DNA of 64,000 nucleotides, from NCBI RefSeq assembly GCF_008180865.1, contig NZ_VTEX01000001.1, forward strand, positions 581,261-645,260. Reading direction: 5' to 3'. Shown piece by piece: positions 36,896-46,584 of this stretch (the first letter of the stretch is position 1; each line of letters starts with the position of its first letter). Under the pieces are notes generated by a model. It worked only from the letters and a program-made list of their open reading frames with translations, searched no databases and had not been told where the DNA came from. The position numbers and the translations under genes are program-made. This stretch comes from Rossellomorea aquimaris (lineage in GTDB: Bacteria; Bacillota; Bacilli; Bacillales; Bacillaceae_B).

Positions 36896-37966
36896 ATGAA
36901 AAAAGTTCTAGTTGTTGATGATTCAGCATTTATGAGAAAACTTATTGGTGATTTTCTAACAGCCTCCAAACAGCTAGAAGTGATAGGAATTGCTAGAAAT
37001 GGAGAAGACGCGATCTCAAAAATCAAAAAATTCCGTCCCGACGTCGTGACCCTTGACGTGGAAATGCCAAAGATGAATGGAATAGAAGCCTTAAGGAGAA
37101 TCATGGTGGAATGTCCGGTACCTGTCGTGATGCTCTCATCTACAACCAAAGAGGGGGCGGAAGAGACTGTCAAAGCCATGGAGCTTGGAGCAGTTGATTT
37201 TATCGCGAAACCTTCAGGAACCATTTCATTGGACCTTCATAAAGTTCAAGATGAAATGGTTGAAAAAGTAATATCGGCAAGCAAGGTGAACATGACGAAA
37301 ATAACAAGCGCATTTCGAAAAAGGACAGGGACAAGTGAATCTGCAAATGGAGGTGTACCACCGTTACTTTCAGAACATATATGGACCCGGGATTCACCGA
37401 AATTGATCCTTATTGGGACATCAACAGGAGGGCCACGCGCTTTACAGCAGGTGCTGACAGAACTATCTCCTAAACTGGATGCACCAGTGGTCGTGGTGCA
37501 GCACATGCCACCCGGTTTTACCAACTCACTGGCCAATCGGCTAGATGGTCAATCAGCCATTAAAGTGAAGGAAGCGGAGCATGAAGAAATCCTCCAAAAA
37601 GGAACAGCATATATAGCACCGGGTGGTTTTCAAACGAAGGTGGTCGAGGAAGGAACAAATTTAGCTTTTGAACTATCAAAAGAAGCACCACGAAATGGTC
37701 ACAGACCTTCCGTGGACGTATTGTTTGAATCCGCAAGCCTGCTTCGAAATTATGGCAAAATAGCTGTCATTATGACGGGGATGGGCTCCGATGGCACTAA
37801 AGGATTGATCAGGCTTAAAGAAACAGGTGAAGTGAGAGCCATTGCAGAATCAAAAGAGACTTGTATTGTGTTTGGAATGCCGAAATCGGCTATCGCTACA
37901 AATTTAGTGGACAGCGTGGAACATATCGAGGATATTTCTCGAACTATTATGAAGTACATGTTGTAG
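36896..37966 (+). CDS. cheB: Chemotaxis protein-glutamate methylesterase CheB
   Basis: CheB removes methyl groups from chemoreceptors for adaptation. The 356 residues have an N-terminal receiver domain with phosphoacceptor Asp54 (TLDVEMPKMNG) and a C-terminal esterase with Ser in GTSTGGP, His in QHMPPGFT and Asp in MTGMGSDGT. GGGAGGT lies 11 bases upstream of the ATG. It starts the che block cheB-cheA-cheW-cheC-cheD inside the flagellar operon. Confidence 0.97.
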   Translation: MKKVLVVDDSAFMRKLIGDFLTASKQLEVIGIARNGEDAISKIKKFRPDVVTLDVEMPKMNGIEALRRIMVECPVPVVMLSSTTKEGAEETVKAMELGAVDFIAKPSGTISLDLHKVQDEMVEKVISASKVNMTKITSAFRKRTGTSESANGGVPPLLSEHIWTRDSPKLILIGTSTGGPRALQQVLTELSPKLDAPVVVVQHMPPGFTNSLANRLDGQSAIKVKEAEHEEILQKGTAYIAPGGFQTKVVEEGTNLAFELSKEAPRNGHRPSVDVLFESASLLRNYGKIAVIMTGMGSDGTKGLIRLKETGEVRAIAESKETCIVFGMPKSAIATNLVDSVEHIEDISRTIMKYML

Positions 37967-37981
37967 AGAGGTGTGGAGCAC

Positions 37982-40006
37982 ATGGAATTGAGTCAATATT
38001 TAGAAGTTTTTATTGAAGAGAGTAAGGAAAATCTACAAACCTGTAATGAGCAATTACTGGAATTGGAGAAAAACCCTGAAAACCTGACGATTGTTAATGA
38101 AATTTTTCGTTCAGCTCACACGTTAAAAGGAATGTCTGCAACGATGGGGTACGAAGATTTAGCAAACCTTACCCATAAAATGGAGAATGTTCTGGATGCT
38201 ATACGTAACGAAAAAATTAAAGTGACACCCGAAATATTGGATGTAGTGTTTAAATCCGTTGACGACCTGGAAGCAATGGTGTTTTCTATCGCGGACGGCG
38301 GAGATGGGAAACGGGACGTGACGGAAGTAGTCACCCTTCTCCAAGCAATTGAAAAGGGTGAAAATATACAATCCGCAAGTAATGAAGCTGCCGCAACCAT
38401 AGCCCCTGAAATACATACATTGTCCATGAAGTACGAAGCATTCGAACAAACGGTTATTCAGCAATCTTTTGAGCAGGGGTTCCGTTGCTTTGAAATTACC
38501 GTTTCCTTGAGGGATGATTGTCTGTTAAAAGCGGCAAGAGTATATATGGTTTTCGAAGTGTTGGAAAAACTCGGGGAAGTCATTAAATCTTTCCCTACCG
38601 TAGATCAGCTGGAAGAAGAACAGTTCGACCATTCCTTTGTTATAGCAGTTGTGTCAAAAGAGGATGCAAGTGACATAGAAAAGAGTATACGTAACGTCTC
38701 TGAGGTAGAAGAAGTCACTTTAATGGAATTGACGTCACATCATATTCACAACAATGAAGTGAATGGATTGGAGGATCAGTCGGGAGAAGTTGTTGTAAAA
38801 GAAAAGGAAGACACGATACCTAAAGAAGCGAATTCAACATCAAGACAATCGAATGCTTCGAGCAAAACGATACGTGTAAACATTGAGCGACTGGATGTAC
38901 TGATGAACCTTTTTGAAGAACTTGTCATTGATAGAGGGAGATTGGAACAGATCTCAAAAGATTTGAACAATCCGGAATTAAATGAAACGGTTGAAAGAAT
39001 GACACGAATTTCCGGAGACTTACAAAGCATCATCCTCACTATGCGGATGGTTCCTGTAGAAACGGTATTTAACCGCTTTCCCCGCATGGTAAGGCAGCTT
39101 GCAAGAGATTTAAATAAGAAGATTGAATTAGAAATCATAGGGGCAGAAACAGAACTTGATCGGACGGTGATCGATGAAATAGGAGATCCACTCGTCCACT
39201 TAATTCGAAATGCCCTGGATCACGGAATTGAAATGCCTGAAGTTCGTTCGAAAAATGGCAAGCCTGAGCAAGGCACGGTCAAGCTGAAAGCTTTTCATAG
39301 CGGAAATCATGTATTTATTGAACTTGAAGATGATGGTGCAGGTATTAATAAACAGCGAGTGATGGAGAAAGCGATTCAAAAAGGAATTGTAACAGAAGAA
39401 GTGGCCCAAACCTTATCTGATAGACAAATCTATGAACTTATCCTGGCTTCAGGATTTTCAACTGCCGATCAAATCTCAGATATCTCTGGCAGAGGTGTTG
39501 GATTGGATGTAGTTAAAGCGACGATTGAGTCATTAGGTGGTGCCATTACAATCGACTCCAGTGCTGGTGAAGGATCATTGTTTTCTATCCAATTGCCATT
39601 AACGCTTTCGATTATATCTGTCATGCTTGTCGAAATTGAAGATGAGAAATACGCAATCCCGCTTTCTTCCATTATAGAGACTGCCATAGTCAAAAAAGGC
39701 GAGATCATGAATGCGCATAATCAAAGAGTGATAGATTTCAGAGGCAAGGTAGTTCCGTTGTTATTCCTGGAGGATGTATTCGAAGTTCCTAAAGATTCAA
39801 AAGATGAAGAGTTTTATTCTGTCGTCGTTGTACGCAAAGGAGAAAAAATGGCAGGGTTAGTAGTGGATTCATTTATTGGTCAACAGGAAATCGTCCTAAA
39901 ATCTTTAGGGAATTATCTTAATGATGTATTTGCCATTTCAGGTGCAACCATATTGGGTGATGGGCAGGTAGCGCTGATTGTAGATTGCAATGCATTGATT
40001 AAATAG
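37982..40006 (+). CDS. cheA: Chemotaxis sensor histidine kinase CheA
   Basis: CheA receives receptor signals and phosphorylates CheY and CheB. The 674 residues contain the P1 domain with phosphorylated His46 (RSAHTLKGMSATMGY), a P2 region (about 150-245), dimerisation domain, kinase domain with LIRNALDHGIE, DDGAGIN and SGRGVGLDV, and a C-terminal CheW-like P5 domain. GAGAGGTG is eight bases before ATG 37982; an upstream GTG at 37973 lies on that site. Confidence 0.98.
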   Translation: MELSQYLEVFIEESKENLQTCNEQLLELEKNPENLTIVNEIFRSAHTLKGMSATMGYEDLANLTHKMENVLDAIRNEKIKVTPEILDVVFKSVDDLEAMVFSIADGGDGKRDVTEVVTLLQAIEKGENIQSASNEAAATIAPEIHTLSMKYEAFEQTVIQQSFEQGFRCFEITVSLRDDCLLKAARVYMVFEVLEKLGEVIKSFPTVDQLEEEQFDHSFVIAVVSKEDASDIEKSIRNVSEVEEVTLMELTSHHIHNNEVNGLEDQSGEVVVKEKEDTIPKEANSTSRQSNASSKTIRVNIERLDVLMNLFEELVIDRGRLEQISKDLNNPELNETVERMTRISGDLQSIILTMRMVPVETVFNRFPRMVRQLARDLNKKIELEIIGAETELDRTVIDEIGDPLVHLIRNALDHGIEMPEVRSKNGKPEQGTVKLKAFHSGNHVFIELEDDGAGINKQRVMEKAIQKGIVTEEVAQTLSDRQIYELILASGFSTADQISDISGRGVGLDVVKATIESLGGAITIDSSAGEGSLFSIQLPLTLSIISVMLVEIEDEKYAIPLSSIIETAIVKKGEIMNAHNQRVIDFRGKVVPLLFLEDVFEVPKDSKDEEFYSVVVVRKGEKMAGLVVDSFIGQQEIVLKSLGNYLNDVFAISGATILGDGQVALIVDCNALIK

Positions 40007-40018
40007 GAGGTAAGGGAA

Positions 40019-40465
40019 ATGAGTGTAGTGTCAGAGACGTCAGAAGACCTAAAGCTTATCGTATTTCAATTGGTGGATAAAGAGTATGCCATTCCTGTTG
40101 ATCAGGTCCGTTCAATTGAGAAGCTGGAGCATATTACGAGAGTACCTAGAACGCCTTCCTATGTTAAAGGTGTCATAAATTTACGTGGTGTCGTTACCCC
40201 CATCATAGATTTGAGAAGTCGGTTCGAATTATCCTCTTCTGAGCCAACCGAGAGCACCCGTGTGATTATCGTAGGTTTAGAGGATAAAGAAGTAGGATTG
40301 ATTGTTGATGCTGCAAATGATGTGTTGGATGTAGAAAGAGAAATGATTGAACCTTCTCCGGAAGTTGTCGGGGTAGTAGAAGCAGAGTACATTGGTGGAG
40401 TAGTAAAGCAAAATAAACGATTATTGATTCTACTTCATTTAGACAAAATACTGCAATCCATCTAA
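40019..40465 (+). CDS. cheW: Chemotaxis coupling protein CheW
   Basis: CheW bridges chemoreceptors to CheA. The 148 residues form one CheW domain with IVFQLVDKEYAIPVDQVRSI, RVPRTPSYVKGVINLRGVV and PIIDLRSRF. AGGAGG precedes the ATG. It stands 12 bases after cheA and 15 before cheC. Confidence 0.97.
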   Translation: MSVVSETSEDLKLIVFQLVDKEYAIPVDQVRSIEKLEHITRVPRTPSYVKGVINLRGVVTPIIDLRSRFELSSSEPTESTRVIIVGLEDKEVGLIVDAANDVLDVEREMIEPSPEVVGVVEAEYIGGVVKQNKRLLILLHLDKILQSI

Positions 40466-40480
40466 GGAGAACAAATACGA

Positions 40481-41116
40481 ATGGGTTATGAGAAGAAAAT
40501 ATCGTCAATGCACTTAGATATTTTGAAAGAAATCGGAAATATTGGAGCGGGGCATGCAGCAACTGCCCTCTCTACTCTTCTGGATAAGAAAATTGACATG
40601 AAGGTACCCAGTGTCCAGGTCGTTACATTCGATGAAATGATGGATATGGCAGGAGGACCGGATAATGTGGTTGTAAGTGTGTTCTTAAGAATTGAAGGGG
40701 ATGCACCGGGAAGTATGTTTTTTTTATTGCCTCTTGAACAAGCTTCTACTTATATTCGAACAATGATACAGGATCGTTCGTTTTCCTTTAGTGAACCACC
40801 GTATTCAGAATTAGGTTTATCAGCCATGCAAGAGTTAGGGAATATTCTCTCAGGTTCATATTTGTCTTCCTTATCCGACTTTACAAGTCTTAAGCTATTA
40901 CCTTCTGTTCCCGCTTTATCTGTAGATATGGCTGGTGCCATTATCGGTTTTGGCTTGCTGGAAATTTCTCAGGTAAGTGATTATGCCATCGTCATAGATA
41001 CAGCATTAAAAGAAGAAGAGTTAGAGAAATCAGAAAGTGTGAAAGGTCACTTCTTCCTCTTGCCGGATCCCGATTCATTTGAAATCATCTTCCAATCCCT
41101 CGGTGTGAAGCTATGA
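40481..41116 (+). CDS. cheC: CheY-P phosphatase CheC
   Basis: CheC dephosphorylates CheY and controls CheD. The 211 residues have two phosphatase motifs, DILKEIGN and SAMQELGN, in the same fold as FliY. A run of eight T (40718-40725) lies in the gene and encodes Phe-Phe-Leu. TAAGGAG upstream supports the ATG. It overlaps cheD by four bases, in keeping with their direct interaction. Confidence 0.97.
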   Translation: MGYEKKISSMHLDILKEIGNIGAGHAATALSTLLDKKIDMKVPSVQVVTFDEMMDMAGGPDNVVVSVFLRIEGDAPGSMFFLLPLEQASTYIRTMIQDRSFSFSEPPYSELGLSAMQELGNILSGSYLSSLSDFTSLKLLPSVPALSVDMAGAIIGFGLLEISQVSDYAIVIDTALKEEELEKSESVKGHFFLLPDPDSFEIIFQSLGVKL

Positions 41117-41610
41117 TTGGAGTGGACACAGTGGTAAGGGTGGGTATTGCAGATATGAATATCGTAAGTAAGGGAAGTTCAATTCGCACATCGGGCTTAG
41201 GTTCTTGTATTGGGGTGGTATTATACGATGAACTTATCAAATTGGCGGGTATGGTACACGTCATGCTCCCTCATTCGTCGTTAGGGAAAGAGCCTTCCGT
41301 GAACTTAGCTAAATATGCAGACACTGGAGTAGATGAACTCATTCGACAACTGAGAGAACGGGGTGCGAAAGTTGAGAGACTTAAGTGCAAAATGGCGGGT
41401 GGTGCACAAATGTTTCAATTCAAATCAAAAAGCGATGTGATGAGGATAGGCCCAAGGAATGCTGAAGCGGTCAAAGAGGCTCTCTTGAAGCATCGAGTGC
41501 CAATTATAGCAGAGGATTTGGGTGGTAATAAAGGGAGGACCATCGAATTCTTCACGTCGACTGGGATCCTTCATGTTCGCACGGTAAATGAAGAAACAAG
41601 AGAATTATGA
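41113..41610 (+). CDS. cheD: Chemoreceptor glutamine deamidase CheD
   Basis: CheD deamidates receptor glutamines and is bound by CheC. The 165 residues contain the catalytic Cys in GLGSCIGVVLYD, the His in GMVHVMLPHS and the block KMAGGAQMF. The start codon overlaps the cheC stop (ATGA). A 119-base spacer without any gene follows before sigD. Confidence 0.97.
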   Translation: MIGVDTVVRVGIADMNIVSKGSSIRTSGLGSCIGVVLYDELIKLAGMVHVMLPHSSLGKEPSVNLAKYADTGVDELIRQLRERGAKVERLKCKMAGGAQMFQFKSKSDVMRIGPRNAEAVKEALLKHRVPIIAEDLGGNKGRTIEFFTSTGILHVRTVNEETREL

Positions 41611-41729
41611 GTAAATGATAAGTTTTCAAGGATTAATGTAACAGGAAAGATCCATTTTCTCTCATACCATGGAGTTATATACCTTATAGCAGGTTTCAAG
41701 GAAGAAAATAGTAAGCAAGGAGGATTCTT

Positions 41730-42488
41730 ATGTCTCAGCAACCCCCTCGAACAGATGAACAACTTTATTGGGAGAAATGGATTAACAGTCGTGATACCCA
41801 AGCAGGTGATATGTTAGTTAAGAAATATATGCCCCTTGTATCGTATCACGTTCAGAGAATTTCCGTTGGGCTGCCAAGAAACGTCTCGAGAGAAGATATT
41901 AAGAGTCTTGGGTTGATGGGTTTACTGGATGCACTTCAGAAGTTTGATCCAACAAGAGATCTGAAGTTCGATACATATGCTTCGTTCAGAGTCCGGGGAG
42001 CCATTCTCGACGGACTGAGAAAAGAAGACTGGCTACCAAGATCAACAAGAGACAGGGCGAAAAAAATCGAAGCCAAAACAGTAGAGCTGGAACAAATTTT
42101 ATTACGCCACGTGACCGCCGAGGAAGTAGCCGCCTCATTAGAGATGGCTCCTGAGGAAGTATATCAAACGACCAATGAACATTTCTTTGCCAATGTCCTT
42201 TCCATGGATGAGCAACTAACCGATGAAGATCATGAATCTCAAAGCTATTCTATTAAAGATGATAAGACGATCACACCTGAGGAAGAAGTGCTGAAAGGTG
42301 AAAAGGTAACAGAGTTAGAGAAAACGATTTTAACGCTTTCTGATAAAGAGCAGCTTGTGTTAAGCTTATTTTATAAAGAGGAATTAACTTTGACGGAAAT
42401 TGGGGAAGTCATGAAACTGTCAACGTCACGAATTTCACAAATACATTCCAAGGCCATTTTTAAACTGCGCAGTTTATTAGGCTCTTGA
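41730..42488 (+). CDS. sigD: RNA polymerase sigma factor SigD (flagellar, FliA family)
   Basis: SigD transcribes late flagellar, chemoreceptor and autolysin genes. The 252 residues have region 2 (VSREDIKSLGLMGLLDALQK, then TYASFRVRGAILDGLR), region 3 and region 4 with TLTEIGEVMKLSTSRISQIH. AAGGAGG precedes the ATG. It lies near the 3' end of the fla/che operon as in B. subtilis, where distance from the promoter affects SigD level. A terminator-like hairpin follows but swrB continues after it. Confidence 0.98.
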   Translation: MSQQPPRTDEQLYWEKWINSRDTQAGDMLVKKYMPLVSYHVQRISVGLPRNVSREDIKSLGLMGLLDALQKFDPTRDLKFDTYASFRVRGAILDGLRKEDWLPRSTRDRAKKIEAKTVELEQILLRHVTAEEVAASLEMAPEEVYQTTNEHFFANVLSMDEQLTDEDHESQSYSIKDDKTITPEEEVLKGEKVTELEKTILTLSDKEQLVLSLFYKEELTLTEIGEVMKLSTSRISQIHSKAIFKLRSLLGS

Positions 42489-42542
42489 ATCAACTCTATT
42501 GATTAACGGTGAACACAATGAGCCAAAACCATATATATTGAT

Positions 42543-42586
42543 GGACTGTTCCGGCGAAATACGGTTAAATGGAGCAGTCCTTTTAT
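42543..42586 (+). terminator. Terminator-like hairpin between sigD and swrB
   Basis: GGACTGTTCC (42543-42552) pairs with GGAGCAGTCC (42571-42580) with one mismatch, followed by TTTT. It may reduce read-through into swrB or end most fla/che transcripts. Confidence 0.75.
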
Positions 42587-42630
42587 ATGCTTAGGAAAAA
42601 ACAAAAATCAAACTAAACTAAGGTGATGAC

Positions 42631-43155
42631 ATGGTAACTTTCCTGCTTTTGATATCTTTTCTTCTTACTATCGTCTCCTTGCTTGCAATTGTCATTTTAT
42701 ACTTAAGGCAAAATCGTTTTCTTAACATGGAGAAAGAACAAAAGAAAATGATCATGGAATTGGAAGAAATCATTTCTACTTATCTGATAGAAATGAAAGA
42801 AGAGAATGAAGAGTTCATTAGGACTTTTAATCATCATGCTAAAAGTCAAACACATATCCCTGACAATACGGACGATGAGAATGTAAACAGTTCCCCGCTT
42901 CAAAACAATCCCAAGTGGTCAGGAACCGGATATAAGCAAGCTTCAAAGGCCTATCAGCAAACACCAACACCTCAAATGGAAGCTGTCGAAAAAAAGTCGG
43001 AAGTGAAACCAACAGTAAAAACCAATAAAGATCCCCTTATCCAACAGGTTCTCTCACTTAAAAAAGAAGGGAAAGACATCGAGGAAATAGCTCAAACTCT
43101 CGGAAAAGGGAAAACGGAAATTGAGCTCCTGCTAAAATTCCGTCAAATTATGTAG
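42631..43155 (+). CDS. swrB: Swarming motility protein SwrB
   Basis: In B. subtilis SwrB promotes flagellar export-gate activation and is needed for swarming. The 174 residues have one N-terminal membrane helix (about 2-25), a charged coiled segment, a low-complexity linker rich in Asn, Gln and Pro (about 75-125), and a C-terminal helix-turn-helix-like segment with LSLKKEGKDIEEIAQTLGKG. AAGGTGATG supports the start. Position after sigD and architecture match; overall sequence conservation of this family is low. Confidence 0.9.
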   Translation: MVTFLLLISFLLTIVSLLAIVILYLRQNRFLNMEKEQKKMIMELEEIISTYLIEMKEENEEFIRTFNHHAKSQTHIPDNTDDENVNSSPLQNNPKWSGTGYKQASKAYQQTPTPQMEAVEKKSEVKPTVKTNKDPLIQQVLSLKKEGKDIEEIAQTLGKGKTEIELLLKFRQIM

Positions 43156-43162
43156 GAATGTC

Positions 43163-43191
43163 TTGATTGGTTGGAGTAGGTGTGCTATAGT
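43163..43191 (+). promoter_or_regulatory. SigA promoter of rpsB
   Basis: TTGATT (43163-43168) and TATAGT (43186-43191) are 17 bases apart. TG at 43183-43184 makes an extended -10. Transcription would start near 43198. Confidence 0.75.
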
Positions 43192-43197
43192 ATTCAT

Positions 43198-43300
43198 GGT
43201 GTGATTACACACGTTTCTCGATTGAGGTAGATGGTGCTATTTAAACGAATAGTTTCTACTACAAGATGACGGAAACGGAGGAGAAAACAAAAACCATTTA
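43198..43300 (+). promoter_or_regulatory. Structured 5' leader of rpsB
   Basis: About 115 bases lie between the predicted transcription start and the ATG. Hairpin GTGTG/CACAC is near 43200-43213. A second nested hairpin has GTAGA/TCTAC outside and CTATT/AATAG inside (about 43227-43261). Such leaders often bind the encoded ribosomal protein; that is inference here. Confidence 0.4.
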
Positions 43301-43313
43301 GGAGGAAACACAC

Positions 43314-44021
43314 ATGTCAGTAATTTCTATGAAACAATTGCTAGAAGCTGGTGTACATTTCGGACACCAAACTCGCCGTTGGAACCCAAAAATGAAGAGA
43401 TACATCTTCACTGAGCGTAACGGTATCTACATCATCGACCTTCAAAAAACAGTTAAAAAGGTTGAAGAAGCGTACAACTTCGTGAAAGAATTAGCTGGTA
43501 ACGGCGGTAAAGTTCTTTTCGTTGGTACGAAAAAACAAGCACAAGAGTCTGTTAAAGAAGAAGCAGAACGTGCAGGTATGTACTACATCAACCAACGTTG
43601 GTTAGGTGGAACACTTACAAACTTCGAAACAATCCAAAAACGTATTACACGTCTTAAAAACATCGAGAAGATGGAAGAAGACGGAACGTTTGAAGTACTA
43701 CCTAAGAAAGAAGTAGTACAACTTAAAAAAGAACATGAGCGCTTAGTGAAATTCCTAGGCGGAATCAAAGATATGAACACGCTACCTGATGCATTATTCA
43801 TCATCGACCCTCGTAAAGAGCGTATTGCTGTAGCTGAAGCTCGTAAACTTCATATCCCTATCGTGGGTATTGTAGATACAAACTGTGATCCGGATGAAAT
43901 CGATGTTGTCATTCCTGCGAATGACGATGCAATCCGTGCAGTTAAGCTTCTTACAGGTAAAATGGCGGATGCTATTTTAGAAGCTAAGCAAGGTGAAGAA
44001 GCAGCTGTAGCAGCTGAGTAA
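43314..44021 (+). CDS. rpsB: 30S ribosomal protein S2
   Basis: S2 binds the back of the 30S head-body junction. The 235 residues contain [20 protein letters not shown], the block [15 protein letters not shown] and [30 protein letters not shown] precedes the ATG. Codon use is strongly biased as expected for a highly expressed gene. It has its own promoter, and a strong terminator separates it from tsf. Confidence 0.99.
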   Translation: MSVISMKQLLEAGVHFGHQTRRWNPKMKRYIFTERNGIYIIDLQKTVKKVEEAYNFVKELAGNGGKVLFVGTKKQAQESVKEEAERAGMYYINQRWLGGTLTNFETIQKRITRLKNIEKMEEDGTFEVLPKKEVVQLKKEHERLVKFLGGIKDMNTLPDALFIIDPRKERIAVAEARKLHIPIVGIVDTNCDPDEIDVVIPANDDAIRAVKLLTGKMADAILEAKQGEEAAVAAE

Positions 44022-44028
44022 TGAATGG

Positions 44029-44066
44029 AAGGTGATAAGAGGGCTTACCCTTATCACCTTTTTTTA
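44029..44066 (+). terminator. Terminator/attenuator between rpsB and tsf
   Basis: AAGGTGATAAG (44029-44039) pairs perfectly with CTTATCACCTT (44050-44060), followed by a T run. It probably sets the S2 to EF-Ts ratio. Confidence 0.92.
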
Positions 44067-44081
44067 AAGAGTATGCACATC

Positions 44082-44139
44082 TACTGTACTCAATTCGAGT
44101 TACAGTACATTTTTGACTATCACCCATGAGTGATATAGT
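44082..44139 (+). promoter_or_regulatory. tsf promoter with upstream dyad
   Basis: TGATATAGT (44131-44139) is an extended -10; TTGACT (44113-44118) is a good -35 but the spacing is only 15 (16 if TTTGAC is used). Directly upstream is an inverted repeat, TACTGTACTC / GAGTTACAGTA (44082-44107), with one bulge. Confidence 0.5.
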
Positions 44140-44170
44140 CTACATAGTTAAACTAAGGAGGAAACCCACT

Positions 44171-45052
44171 ATGGCAATTACTGCACAAATGGTTAAAGAA
44201 CTTCGTGAAAAAACTGGCGCTGGAATGATGGACTGTAAAAAAGCGTTAACTGAAACTGACGGAGATATGGACAAAGCAATTGATTTTTTACGTGAAAAAG
44301 GAATTGCAAAAGCAGCTAAAAAAGCTGATCGTATTGCAGCTGAAGGTACTACTTTCATTGCAAGCGAAGGGAATACTGCTATCATTTTCGAAGTGAATGC
44401 AGAAACTGATTTCGTTGCGAAAAACGAAAACTTCCAAAGTCTTGTTAAAGAATTAGCTGATCACTTATTAGCTAACAAACCGGCTTCTGTTGAAGTTGCT
44501 ATGGAACAAAAAATGGCGAATGGTTCAACTGTAAGTGAATTCATCAACGCTGCTATCGCTAAAATCGGAGAAAAAATCACTCTACGTCGTTTTGAAATCC
44601 GTACTAAAGATGATAACGCTGCTTTCGGTGAATACCTGCACATGGGTGGCCGTATCGCTGTTCTAACAGTGGTTGAAGGTACTACAGATGCTAATGTTGC
44701 GAAAGACGTTGCTATGCACGCTGCAGCATTAAATCCTAAATATGTTTCACGTGATCAGGTTTCTGCTGAAGAAGTAGAGCGTGAGCGAGAAGTACTTAAG
44801 CAACAAGCATTAAATGAAGGTAAGCCTGAAAACATCGTTGAAAAAATGGTTGAAGGCCGCCTTGGAAAATACTTCGAGGATATCTGTATCCTGGATCAGA
44901 CATTCGTTAAGAATCCAGATCAAAAGGTACGTCAATACCTTGAAGCGAATAAAGCTACTTTAACTGATTTCATCCGTTACGAAGTAGGGGAAGGTCTTGA
45001 AAAACGTCAAGACAACTTCGCTGAAGAAGTAATGAGTCAAGTTAAGAAATAA
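44171..45052 (+). CDS. tsf: Translation elongation factor Ts
   Basis: EF-Ts recharges EF-Tu by exchanging GDP for GTP. The 293 residues match the B. subtilis length. The N-terminal UBA-like domain has [20 protein letters not shown], followed by the signature [18 protein letters not shown] segment (here [15 protein letters not shown]). AGGAGG supports ATG 44171; an upstream in-frame ATG at 44126 overlaps the predicted promoter and is rejected. Confidence 0.99.
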   Translation: MAITAQMVKELREKTGAGMMDCKKALTETDGDMDKAIDFLREKGIAKAAKKADRIAAEGTTFIASEGNTAIIFEVNAETDFVAKNENFQSLVKELADHLLANKPASVEVAMEQKMANGSTVSEFINAAIAKIGEKITLRRFEIRTKDDNAAFGEYLHMGGRIAVLTVVEGTTDANVAKDVAMHAAALNPKYVSRDQVSAEEVEREREVLKQQALNEGKPENIVEKMVEGRLGKYFEDICILDQTFVKNPDQKVRQYLEANKATLTDFIRYEVGEGLEKRQDNFAEEVMSQVKK

Positions 45053-45073
45053 TAAAAGCTAAACAATTCTTAG

Positions 45074-45104
45074 TAGGGAACACTTAGCGTGTTCCCTATT
45101 TTTC
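45074..45104 (+). terminator. Rho-independent terminator after tsf
   Basis: TAGGGAACAC (45074-45083) pairs perfectly with GTGTTCCCTA (45089-45098), with a five-base loop and a T run after it. Confidence 0.93.
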
Positions 45105-45134
45105 AAGAAAAATTCTATTTTTTTGGAGGTTCCC

Positions 45135-45860
45135 ATGAGCGTTCCTAAATACAAACGTGTCGTTCTGAAACTTAGTGGAGAAGCATTAGCAGGTGATGAT
45201 GGCTTCGGAATAAACCCTTCTGTCATTAAAAATGTAGCAGAAGAAGTAAAAGAAATTGCTGAACTTGATGTGGAAGTTGCAGTTGTCGTTGGCGGAGGTA
45301 ATATTTGGCGTGGTAAGATAGGTAGTGAGATGGGAATGGATCGTGCATCTGCTGACTATATGGGGATGCTGGCTACCGTAATGAATTCTTTGGCTCTTCA
45401 AGACAGCCTTGAGCAAATTGGCATCGAAACAAGAGTTCAAACTTCAATTGATATGCGTCAAGTGGCAGAACCTTATATCAGACGCAGAGCCATCCGTCAC
45501 TTAGAGAAGAAACGTGTTGTGATTTTTGCAGCAGGTACGGGAAATCCTTACTTCTCAACCGACACTACTGCGGCACTTCGAGCAGCTGAGATCGAAGCAG
45601 AAGTCATTCTGATGGCTAAAAACAACGTAGATGGTGTATATTCAGCAGATCCTAAGAAGGACGAGACGGCTGTTAAATATGAAGAACTTTCCTATTTAGA
45701 TGTTTTGAAAGAAGGTTTGGCTGTAATGGATTCAACAGCATCTTCTCTTTGTATGGACAATGATATTCCACTTATTGTATTCTCTATTATGGAGGATGGG
45801 AATATTAAGAGAGCCATCACAGGTGAGAATATAGGTACAATCGTTAGGGGGAAAGCATAA
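45135..45860 (+). CDS. pyrH: UMP kinase (uridylate kinase)
   Basis: PyrH phosphorylates UMP to UDP in pyrimidine nucleotide synthesis. The 241 residues contain [23 protein letters not shown], the block [19 protein letters not shown] and [16 protein letters not shown] of the amino-acid-kinase fold. GGAGGT lies shortly before ATG 45135; an in-frame TTG at 45123 overlaps that site. The stop codon shares one base with the frr start (TAATG). Confidence 0.98.
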   Translation: MSVPKYKRVVLKLSGEALAGDDGFGINPSVIKNVAEEVKEIAELDVEVAVVVGGGNIWRGKIGSEMGMDRASADYMGMLATVMNSLALQDSLEQIGIETRVQTSIDMRQVAEPYIRRRAIRHLEKKRVVIFAAGTGNPYFSTDTTAALRAAEIEAEVILMAKNNVDGVYSADPKKDETAVKYEELSYLDVLKEGLAVMDSTASSLCMDNDIPLIVFSIMEDGNIKRAITGENIGTIVRGKA

Positions 45861-46417
45861 TGCCAAATACGATCATTACAAACGCAAAAGAAAGAATGAC
45901 AAAAGCAATTCAAACATTTTCTCGTGAGTTAGCAAGTATCCGTGCAGGAAGAGCAAACGCATCTCTACTTGATAAGATTACAGTTGATTACTATGGTGCA
46001 CCAACACCTGTTAACCAATTAGCAGGTATTTCAATTCCAGAGGCCCGTATGTTAGTCATCCAGCCTTATGATAAATCAGCTTTAGGTGATATAGAAAAGG
46101 CGATATTGAAATCAGACTTGGGAATTACACCTACAAGTGACGGGAACATTATCCGGATCGTTGTTCCTGCATTAACGGAAGAACGCCGTAAAGAACTTGT
46201 GAAGCTAGTGAAAAAAGAAGCTGAAGATGCAAAAGTGGCGATCCGTAATATTCGTCGTGATGCAAATGATGATCTTAAGAAGAAAGAGAAAAACGGGGAC
46301 ATTACAGAAGATGACCTTCGTGGATACTCTGATGATGTTCAGAAAGCAACAGATGAAAGCATTGTCAAGATTGACTCTATTGCAAAAGATAAAGAACAAG
46401 AAATGTTAGAAGTATAA
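45860..46417 (+). CDS. frr: Ribosome recycling factor
   Basis: Frr splits post-termination ribosomes with EF-G. The 185 residues equal the B. subtilis protein and include [31 protein letters not shown] and [19 protein letters not shown] followed by RNIRRDAND. It overlaps pyrH by one base and is followed by a terminator and a long gene-free gap. Confidence 0.99.
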   Translation: MPNTIITNAKERMTKAIQTFSRELASIRAGRANASLLDKITVDYYGAPTPVNQLAGISIPEARMLVIQPYDKSALGDIEKAILKSDLGITPTSDGNIIRIVVPALTEERRKELVKLVKKEAEDAKVAIRNIRRDANDDLKKKEKNGDITEDDLRGYSDDVQKATDESIVKIDSIAKDKEQEMLEV

Positions 46418-46436
46418 TTAATCATATTCTAATCCT

Positions 46437-46490
46437 AAGGGGCTGACCTATAAGTGAACTCATATTCCTTATGGGCCGGTCCTTTTGTTT
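46437..46490 (+). terminator. Likely terminator after frr
   Basis: AAGGGGCTGACC-TATAAG (from 46437) pairs imperfectly, with G-U pairs, with CTTAT-GGGCCGGTCCTT (to 46484), followed by TTGTTTT. Confidence 0.65.
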
Positions 46491-46584
46491 TATGCTTGTT
46501 TAGAGTGTTTATGATAGCCGGCTTCTCCAATTCTCTGATTGAATGATCTTATTCGTTTGGCTCTATTCGCAAAGATTGTTGTTT

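Noticed and set aside
41611..41729. Possible separate sigD promoter in the cheD-sigD gap
   Set aside because: AT-rich, with near-repeats of TTTCAAGGA, but no -35/-10 pair at usable spacing; transcription from the operon is the simpler reading.
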